From: Nageia nagi
Taxonomy: Eukaryota; Pinophyta
Assembly: GCA_050084985.1 (NCBI GenBank)
Contig: JBITNC010000001.1
Coordinates: 62,868,001 to 62,932,000, forward strand
DNA length: 64,000 bases
Direction of reading: 5' to 3'
Under the pieces are notes generated by a model. It was given only the letters and a program-made list of their open reading frames with translations. It made no database searches and was not told the origin of the DNA. Made by a program: the position numbers and the translations under genes. Below are positions 56,029 through 64,000 of the stretch, piece after piece (the first letter of the stretch is position 1; each line of letters starts with the position of its first letter).

Positions 56029-58157
56029 TGTATTCTTTCATAATTGCACTCTAGGTAGGGGTAACATACTATCATTCTTTCATTCTTTATATAAAATTCT
56101 TTCTATTACATCTCTCTTCCTTTAAAAATGTAATTTGAGTATTCTATTATCCCTAAGACTAAAGAATTTTAGGTGTTGTTAAGATCCAACTATTGTATGT
56201 ATAATCCAACTATTGTATATATGGATCCCTATCTTTGATTTTTTTGCCTTGTAAATTTCTAGTCAAAGACAACCGAGTGTTGTAATAATTCATGAGGATT
56301 AACCTTAAGTCATATTAATATTTAAATGGAGTGGGAACTATATTTATAAAATAATTATGTATTGGAAGAGAAAAGTCTAAAGAAATATCTAAGAGTTATT
56401 AATACAGTGTCTAAGAGTTGTTAATATAGTATCTAGGAGTTGTCAATATAGTGTCTAAGAGTTGTAAATATGATGCTAAAGAGTTTTAAATATAGTGTCT
56501 ATGATTTGTTGTAAATATAATTCCAAGTTATGTCCAAGTAATCAATAGGAAGTGCCCAAAAGTAGGTAGAGCCCACCAATTTTGAGTGATAATGTCAGTA
56601 CTTTTGGCTAAAATTAGCAGGTTCTAAAATAAGTAATGGTGGGTGAAGATTCAAGAAGATCCTAAATAGAGCCTACCAATTTTGAATGATGATTTTAAAA
56701 TGTTTGGTTAAAATTAAGAGGTCCCAAAACAAGTAATGGTAAGTGATGATTCAAGAAGATCCCAAATAGAGCCCATCGATTTTGAATGATGATGTTAGAA
56801 CTTTTGGCTAAAATCAACAGGTCCTAGAATAAGTAATGGTAGGTGATGATTCAAGAAGATCATAGATAGATCCTACCTATTTTGAATGATGATGTTAGAA
56901 ATTTTGGTTAAAATCAATAGGTCCTAGAATAACTAATGGCAGGTGATGATTCAAGAAGATCCTAGATAGAGCCCACCTATTTTGAATGATGATGTCAAAA
57001 CTTTAGGCTAAAATCAGTGGGTACTAAAAAGAGCTATTTTATCAACAAAACTTGGAGAAAATAAATAATATCTACTAGACTAAGGTAAGCATAATAGATA
57101 AGAAATAACACTTAGGTCCATTTAATCTTAAGTGTTTGACTCCTAAGGCCTTATTAATGTGTCAACTTTAATTCAATTCTACATAATAGTGGTAGTTTCT
57201 TCTCAAACTAGGTTAATATACTATTAAAAACCCTCCATTACTCTATTCATTTAAGAACTATAGTATGGATCATCAATAGTTGCAAAGAAGTAGATAGCTA
57301 TCGATAGAATATAGTGCCAGATCATATTTATTAGACTATAGATAAGTACTTTTTTCAATCAGCTACAACACCATCTTCAATCAACTATAGGGCCAAAGAA
57401 AGAGCATTCAATGATATGTTAAGAGGATTTCAACTCAATGAATATGATTTTTTAGAAAATTCAAATTTCAAGATAGTCATACTATTGGTACTTATTGACC
57501 CTATAATCTAACATAGTTATAAAATTTATTGTAAATAGTTTAAAATTTATTGTAAATAGTTTTCTTCACTCATTTTAATCAAGATGAGTAATTATGTATA
57601 TTAATGATAGACAAAAACCCATCATGGCATGTAAATGTATAAATGGTAAACTATTAGAAATCAAAGAGGTTGAACATTCTAGCAAATTTGCCTAGGTTTG
57701 TAAGATACTTTCATATATGATAATGCACATAGATAATGCTTTTCCCTTCTACAACAAGTGGCTATTTAATTCTTTTATAAATGTTATGTATGAGATAATC
57801 TCTTAAGTTGTGGTTGTGTATTGTGATTGTGAGACCCCAAAGATAAGATAGCTCACTATTTTTAATCTTGATTATGGATTGCTACCTATGTTGCAATGCC
57901 TAAGCTATGAAGTTCTTGCTTTAATTTCAATTCAATGTGTTAATCTATTTCTTGTAACTCTATACCTTTTATCTCTTTTCTATTGCTTTTAACCTTCATA
58001 ATAGATAGGAATCAAACTTTAACCTAGATATTGAGTTAAAAAAACCCAAAATGAGTGCATTCCCACCACCTTTTGCTCTTTCAAGGAACCTACTATTGTG
58101 GGCAATGGAGAACTCAACCAGACCAAACCCTTTGAGGTTACATTATACCAATCGATA
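56029..58157 (+). repeat. 3' LTR of element B
   Basis: It is about 200 bp longer than the 5' LTR. It has an extra ~24-bp minisatellite region at 56390-56515 (TGTCTAAGAGTTGTTAATATA units) and about one extra unit in the ~100-bp array at 56577-57000. It ends near AATCGATA. Confidence 0.85.
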
Positions 58158-60790
58158 ATAAGGAGTACATCAAAAAGTAAAGGATGCTAATAAAATGCTA
58201 ATAAAAGTACTTAACATGAATAAAATAGAGGAATTTTTTAATGAAAAGGGGAGTACTTTCCAAGAAAACATAACATTTACATGACCTATTTCTTCGATTT
58301 TTTCTTACATCCCTATATAACATGCACAATTTACAAAGGATTTTTACATTTTCTTATCAAGAATATGTCATAGTACTAATAAAATGAGGTTTTGCATGAG
58401 AAAGTGATAGTCATTAGATTTCAGACCAATGATATTAAAATATTTCATGGATAATTTTTTGCTAATATTTGAGCAATATCCATTAGCTACATTCATATTG
58501 TAAAATATTTTACATAACCCTTGTTTATCAACATTTGATAGATTTCAAGGTATTGCTATAAGATATTTAATATTATTAACAATTTTCAATCTTAAAGTAC
58601 TCATGATCTTCATATGTTTTAAATCCTTACTAGAGTTTTTACCATCCTTTTACTTTGTATCAATACCTAGTGATTTTCCAATAGTTTTTTGTAGATATTT
58701 TTCTCCATATGCATCACATCCAATTATGATGAACTAAAAGTTGTTGTTCATGGATAGAAACATTAAATAAAAATTATTTAAGATTGAGACATAACAAAAA
58801 ATGCAAAAATGAAATTACATATTATACTTCTTAATATGAAAAAAATAGAAAAATGTAGATTTATTCTTCCATCCATTAGCATTATCATCATCCTTCTCAC
58901 TTTTCCATTTTTTTTACTTAGACCCTCCCCAATTTCATGCTATTTTTTATACTTTTTTCTAGTATTACATTCCCTCATAAATGATTAGTGCTTTACCCCA
59001 CTCATCTTGGCCATTAAATGACACCTTCTGATAACAAAATAGATTATCTTGATGAAGGTATCTCTTATGTCCCACGTAAATATTCTTATTATTAAATTTA
59101 ATCCATTAGCAATATGTGTTCTCCCCATATATGGGACATGCTAAAAATCTATTTGTAGTTCATCCTAAAGGGATTTCTTAAGCAAGAAAATCATGAATGA
59201 CCCACATCATTAATTCCTTCATATTGAATATTTCTTTTTGAAATACATCATACATTTTTACTCCTTTGATTCATAGTTTATGCAAGTCATCAACTAAAGG
59301 GTATAATAAAATACCAATAGCATTACTTGGTTCCTTGAGGTTAGTTATTAAAAAAATAAGAGTTGAATAATTAATTTTCATTAACATCCATAATGGAAGG
59401 TTGTACGTGATTGACACAATAGGCCAATAAAGCTACAAGTAGCATTAAAGTCAATAAAAGCAGTTCAAACCATCATTTACAATCACCAATTATACATTTT
59501 ATGGATCATTAACAATACACAACCATGTGTTACTTCTATTTTTCCATGGTGAAGAGTTTCTTAGATGTTACATGTTCCCATTTGAACACTTGTGTTGGGA
59601 ATGCCACCTCATATTCTTCACAAGCATTATAGAGAAACAAGAAGAAAGAAACTCACTTCAACCATGTCTAATGATTTTGAAGGAAAAAAATATAGTAAAG
59701 GGAAAATTATATTATAAAATTGCTTACATAAACATTTTTCACAACCTTTATATAATGGAGAAATACATGAACACCTTCACATGAACCTTATTCTATTTTA
59801 TTTTTAAATTCCTCAACTTTCAAATGGGATTCACCAAGTTTTAGGCAAGCTTCAATATTTTCATAATATTTTGAATAGAAAATATATTTATTCATCCATG
59901 CATGTATCATTACATAATCTAACATCAATGTCTTTAGCATTTTCTTCTTTGCATATTAGAACTCTAGATTTTTATTAATAATTGGGAGTATATTTATTAG
60001 CAATTATAATAACTACCCAAAGCTTTAATCTAACAAGATATGTATAGATTTGAAATGATATAATTTATATATCATGAATATTATTATGTACTTTATTTTG
60101 CCTTTGTATAATGGTTCTTTGCTAGCAACTTTGACCAAAATATGCAACTCATTAGGAGAATCTTTGAATTCGATATCATTATCTCCTAATTCTTATCTAC
60201 TCTATGAGCAATAAAATTTTTCCATTCTAACCATTTTATCTTCTATACCTTCAATATTTTGATCCTCATCCATGATGGTGCATGCATCTGATCATTTATA
60301 TTGGTGAAAAGTAGATGGTTTATCTCTATACAAAAAAATATTATTATATGTCTTATCAGTTCCATTAAAAAGTAGGTCCTCATGAATCCTATGATAGTTA
60401 ATAGTTTGCATATTTTAGAACCTCCAAGATGGATATTTAATTCTTTTAAATTTTGTTGCATTCCTTTTTACATATTCAACAGAATTTTTAACCCCACGAA
60501 TATAGCATCACTATTTCTAGATGGTGTAGCAATCTTTTTCCATAATGTTTGATAAGAAATCTCCTTAAAATTAGCCACATCATAGATAAGGTTAAATTTA
60601 CCTTTTATCCATACAAATATAAGTAATATTTTTTCTACATAAACAATTGTCTCTACTAGGTCATTATAAAGATAATATTTAAGAAATGTATTATCTCCAT
60701 GTATAACTATATGTAAAATATAGATTAATAAGCAAGTCCCATGAAATAGTTCACAAGATGAATGATACAAATGCAGTTTCATGATACAAA
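58158..60790 (-). mobile_element. CACTA-like relic, part right of element B
   Basis: This continues 42997-43641 after removal of element B. It contains the transposase pseudogene (58310-60585) and a short segment to about 60782 that matches 760-905. I could not find the CACTA terminal motif at either end, so the borders are not fixed. The assignment to the CACTA superfamily rests on the transposase. Confidence 0.7.
58310..60585 (-). pseudogene. CACTA (En/Spm) Tnp2-type transposase pseudogene
   Basis: On the minus strand, from high to low coordinates, the frames give an N-terminal transposase-associated stretch near 60580-60300 (ATPSRNSDA, NYHRIHEDLLFNG, LYRDKPSTF). ELGDNDIEF and KEPLYKGK come near 60180, YAKKKMLKTLMLDYVMIHAC near 59950 and YNLPLWMLMK at 59377-59406. 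KGVKMYDVFQKEIFNMKELM and WVIHDF (59187-59204) follow, then ACPIYGENTYC, VGHKRYLHQDNLF and GYCSNISK. GLKSNDYHF is at 58401-58427 and HILDKKM lies beyond it. This is the order of plant CACTA transposases. Stops and frame changes are frequent. The protein would cut and move the element. Confidence 0.85.
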
Positions 60791-60924
60791 GGCCTAGGAA
60801 TTTTTATAAATGCATGTAGAGATGACATCAAAAAATGCAAAAGACATGCCACCACTCAAGGAAGATATATCTGACTAAGTATAATAAGTTAATGTCAGTA
60901 GGTGGAAGAATTTATAAAAGGAAC

Positions 60925-61515
60925 AAATGGGATCACAATAATGTCTAAACAACATGAGTGCAATGAACTAGATCAAATAATGTGGGGATAATAACAAGAT
61001 TTGAATGACAAGGATCAAAAAATATGAGTTGATGAACTGGGTTAAATGATATGGGACCAATGATAAAGCCTAAATGAAATGAGTTTGATGAGCTATCTCA
61101 AACAACATGAGGATAATGATAAGGCATAAATTACATGGGTTAAACAAGAAGGCCCAAATGATGAGTTTAAAAACATGACTCAAATGACATGGGACCAATT
61201 CCAAAGGCTCTAATGATATATGTTTAACAACCTAACTCAAATGAGATTGGTCTAATGACAAGTATCAAATGATATGGGTTTAATGATTTAGCTTAAATGA
61301 TATAATACCAATAACAAAGATTTAAAAATATGGGTTTAACAATCTAGCTTAAACAATATAGGGCCAATGAGAAGGATTTGATGATATGGGTTTAACAAAT
61401 TAGCTCAAATGAATGCCATCAATGATAAGTATCAAATGATATGGGTTGAACAACCTAGATTGAATGACATGGAGACAACAAAAAATCTCAAATGATATGG
61501 GTTTAGTGACTCATA
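60925..61515. repeat. Tandem array of ~58-bp units (about 10 copies)
   Basis: Units read roughly TCAAATGATATGGGTTTAAC, then AACCTAGCTCAAATGATATG, then GGACCAATGATAAAG-like text. Spacing is regular at 55-60 bp, with divergent units at the left end and better ones near 61250-61510. Confidence 0.75.
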
Positions 61516-63578
61516 TAAAATGTCTTATTTACCTGTATTAAATATCTTATCTACCCATATCAAATTTATTATCTATCCATCTCAAATATCTTCTCTACAT
61601 ATGTCAAAACATCTTGACTACATGTGTTAAATTTACTTTCCACACATATCAACCTGCATGTTTTCTAATTATGCCATATAGTTTAGAATCTATAGGCCTA
61701 CATGTTTTCCACCTATCAAATTTGGACTGAAAAATCATGCATATCAATATTCTATAAGTAGCACTTTGTATTCTCCATTCTTAATAGTTTGTTTGCATAT
61801 CGCTTTCATCAAAATGCCTTTCTTCTTCTTTTTTTAATCTTTAATCTCCATTTTATAAATATTACCAAATAATGTATTTAGTATCATGTACTGCATCATG
61901 TTACAATCCATATTCTATTTCAACATACATGCTAGATAGATATGTTTGTGTTTATCTGTACTTCTTGCTAGGGTGCTTCAGTATCATCTTTCATGGTGTG
62001 GTTAAGAAGTGTACATAATGCATTCAAATTCACTACATATTTTCAACTTGTTTGAAAATAGTATTTCAAATATTAAATCTAATTATGTTCATACTTAAGT
62101 ATCATGGAACATACAATATTAATTGTAATCCATTATAGTCATTATTGAGGAGGAGGATGGGCCTACATATAATTGATGATGGTTCTAAATATTAAGAATT
62201 TTATTACTATAAGTTATGGAAACAACCATGGGGTCTAATAAAATTAATTTTTTAAACTTCATGAGAAAATTTGGGAGATTTTACATGCTCTTATAGAAGT
62301 AATGTTGCATTGTTTCATGTTGATTAAGTCTGCATCCTTCAATTGTTGAAACACTATTTCAAACAAGATGAAATTTAGTACAACATGTGCTTTAATTCAT
62401 TTTATATTTACATTTTACAAATATGTATATAATTTTATTTTCTTTAATTCTTATACAAATTAATAATTTTTTTGTAATATTATAATGATTATTGCTACTT
62501 TCTATGTGTATGGGACCTCAACATTGTGAAGATCAAAGTGGGAAATTATGGACCATAATAGTTTCACAAATATGTAGTCAAGCATAGTGGTAGATTGTCA
62601 TAGCTTTTGAAAGAGCCAAGTGGTATTGAGTATTTCACAATACCTATTTAAATGATGTTAAAAATTTCCATAGACTACTCAAAATTAGGAGAAATTTAAT
62701 AGTACCATTTATATCATATTAATCATTCATGCTCTTCTCTAGTTCTTTTGCAAACATTTGATATATAGTATCCATAATTCCATTATATATTATAAATGAT
62801 TATATTAAATAAAATATATTTGTTAATTATTATATTTGGATAGAATTTACTTATTTTTTATTTTGAATTAGCCTTTAATATCCATATTTTTGTGGTTTCA
62901 TAAGATATATATCCAATTAAAATACACATTTTATTTCATTAAACCTATTTTCTACAAGGAAGTAGTGTTTTTCACTATGAATTTATAAATCTTTTTGTGT
63001 AGTTTCTTACAATTTACCCTATTTTTAAGGTGTTACAAGAGGATATGAGGTGATATGAGAATTTAAATCATTTCATATCACATGGTCTATTTAGATATTT
63101 CAGTATGAGTTCTGAAGTAAATCATTTTTCATGATAGCCTATATGAACAAGAAAATCAATAATATTTTGCATTTAAATGATGTATAATTGTATCATTTAA
63201 GAACATATAATGTATGAGGCTAGCTTATTACTTTTTAAGTAATTTTTAACACCTAGAAAATTCTTTCATGATATAAATATTAGATAACTACTAGTAAAGG
63301 ACAACACCAATTATGTCATTTATTAGGAAATGGAGGAGCCCAAACCTTGCTCCATGATTTTAAAGGTTTCAAAGATGTGTAGACAATCTCAAAATATTTT
63401 TCATATCTTACAAAGTATTCATCTCATTTCATATCATATAGTACACTAGTATCATTTTAGAAAATACAGTGGATTGGGCCAACTTATCACTTTTGGACTA
63501 ATTTTGATATTTAAAAAATGTTTAATACATGATATGAAATAAAGGAGTGCACAACATATTCCATTTGTATTTTTTATC
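61516..63578. other. AT-rich DNA without a supported gene
   Basis: No domain or terminal repeat was recognised. Short 'TATCTACC-ATCAAAT' repeats occur at 61530-61640, continuing the pattern of the array before it. Confidence 0.5.

Positions 63579-63627
<49 letters not shown>
63579..63627. repeat. (TTA)n microsatellite
   Basis: About 16 uninterrupted TTA units lie here. The poly-Asn open frame on the minus strand comes from this repeat and is not a gene. Confidence 0.97.
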
Positions 63628-63630
<3 letters not shown>

Positions 63631-63824
63631 ACATGATATCCACTAGGGAATCAAATGTTTAAGTAGGGTTTTGTTAAGTACTTAAACCATGTTTTTGCCA
63701 ACTTACCATGTTTTGATAATTTTTTGATACTTACAAAATTTCTTATCAAATGTTCTATTTAGATATTTCAATTGGAGGTATGAATTTTTTTAAGGTTTCA
63801 CATAACATATTTAATTCTTCTATC

Positions 63825-64000
63825 ATTTCATGAAGTTTCATATTGTATGTTCATGCATTTATATCATTTCATATTGTATATAGTACACTTGGATCATTTC
63901 ATATCATATGGTATACTTAAATCATTTCATACCATATACAAGTTTCAATTAGATCATTTCATATTACATGATGAACCTATATCATCTCATATCATATGTC
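63825..64000. repeat. ~30-bp degenerate tandem array ('ATCATTTCATATCATATGG') reaching the window edge
   Basis: Five or six units of the form ATCATTTCATATCATATGGT, then a short spacer such as ATACTTAA, run to the last base. Scattered single units appear from 63070 onwards, for example at 63425. Confidence 0.7.

Larger units (their letters stand above)
43642..58157 (+). mobile_element. Tat-like Ty3/gypsy element B, complete layout
   Basis: LTRs of 1.93 and 2.13 kb flank gag, protease, an archaeal-type RNase H, reverse transcriptase, gypsy RNase H and integrase, followed by a long 3' reading frame. All are on the plus strand. A diverged target duplication (CTACG on the left, ATAAG on the right) fits the uninterrupted CTAAG in the paralogous site at 550-554. 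Stops in all genes mark it as old. It is about 14.5 kb, a size seen in large Tat-lineage elements. It is inserted in a CACTA relic. Confidence 0.88.

Noticed and set aside
60925-61515. CRISPR-like array
   Set aside because: The units are contiguous and diverged without unique spacers, and the DNA is plant nuclear in character.
63452-63643. Poly-Asn open frame on the minus strand
   Set aside because: It is produced by the TTA microsatellite, with no protein-like context.

Overview
The window looks like a gene-poor, very AT-rich stretch of a large plant nuclear genome. The evidence is nested LTR retrotransposons of plant Ty1/copia and Ty3/gypsy types, initiator-Met tRNA primer-binding sites (TGGTATCAGAGC and decayed forms), Tat-like gypsy elements with an extra RNase H and roughly 2-kb LTRs, and a CACTA-type transposase relic. 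The composition and the size of the decayed elements would suit a gymnosperm or another giant plant genome, but nothing here fixes the species. I found no convincing intact host gene.

Layout from left to right. Positions 1-905 are a diverged paralogue of sequence found again at 42997-43641, 58158-58400 and 60625-60782; it is probably an internally deleted CACTA relative. Positions 950-4330 hold local repeats and a scrap of chromovirus integrase tail. Positions 4335-9769 are an old, gag-only gypsy-like element on the minus strand with about 770-bp LTRs and no pol. Positions 10699-19092 are an old copia element on the minus strand, split by a young 3.17-kb gypsy element at 14127-17293. Positions 19534-24529 are a second copia element on the minus strand with 461-bp LTRs. 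Positions 24530-31386 are unassigned AT-rich DNA with an LTR remnant (25604-25900) and a compound microsatellite. Positions 31387-42248 are rearranged Tat-like element A, and 43642-58157 are the better preserved Tat-like element B. Element B sits inside a CACTA relic whose transposase runs on the minus strand at about 58310-60585. The last 3 kb contain tandem arrays.

The freshest item is the insertion at 14127-17293. Its LTRs differ only by one base in a T-run, it has a 5-bp TTATC target duplication, an initiator-Met primer site, and a single uninterrupted reading frame that joins Gag, zinc knuckle, protease, an integrase tail and a chromodomain. Reverse transcriptase, RNase H and the integrase core are missing. 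It would have to borrow those enzymes, so it is best read as a non-autonomous chromovirus that kept a chromodomain fused to its structural protein.

Elements A and B are relatives that explain each other. B shows the order LTR, gag, protease, archaeal-type RNase H, reverse transcriptase, gypsy RNase H, integrase, a long sense-strand 3' reading frame of unknown function, LTR. In A, the whole block from the primer-site region to just past integrase is inverted relative to the 3' reading frame and the LTR. Apart from the young chromovirus, coding sequence in the window is broken by stops and frameshifts.
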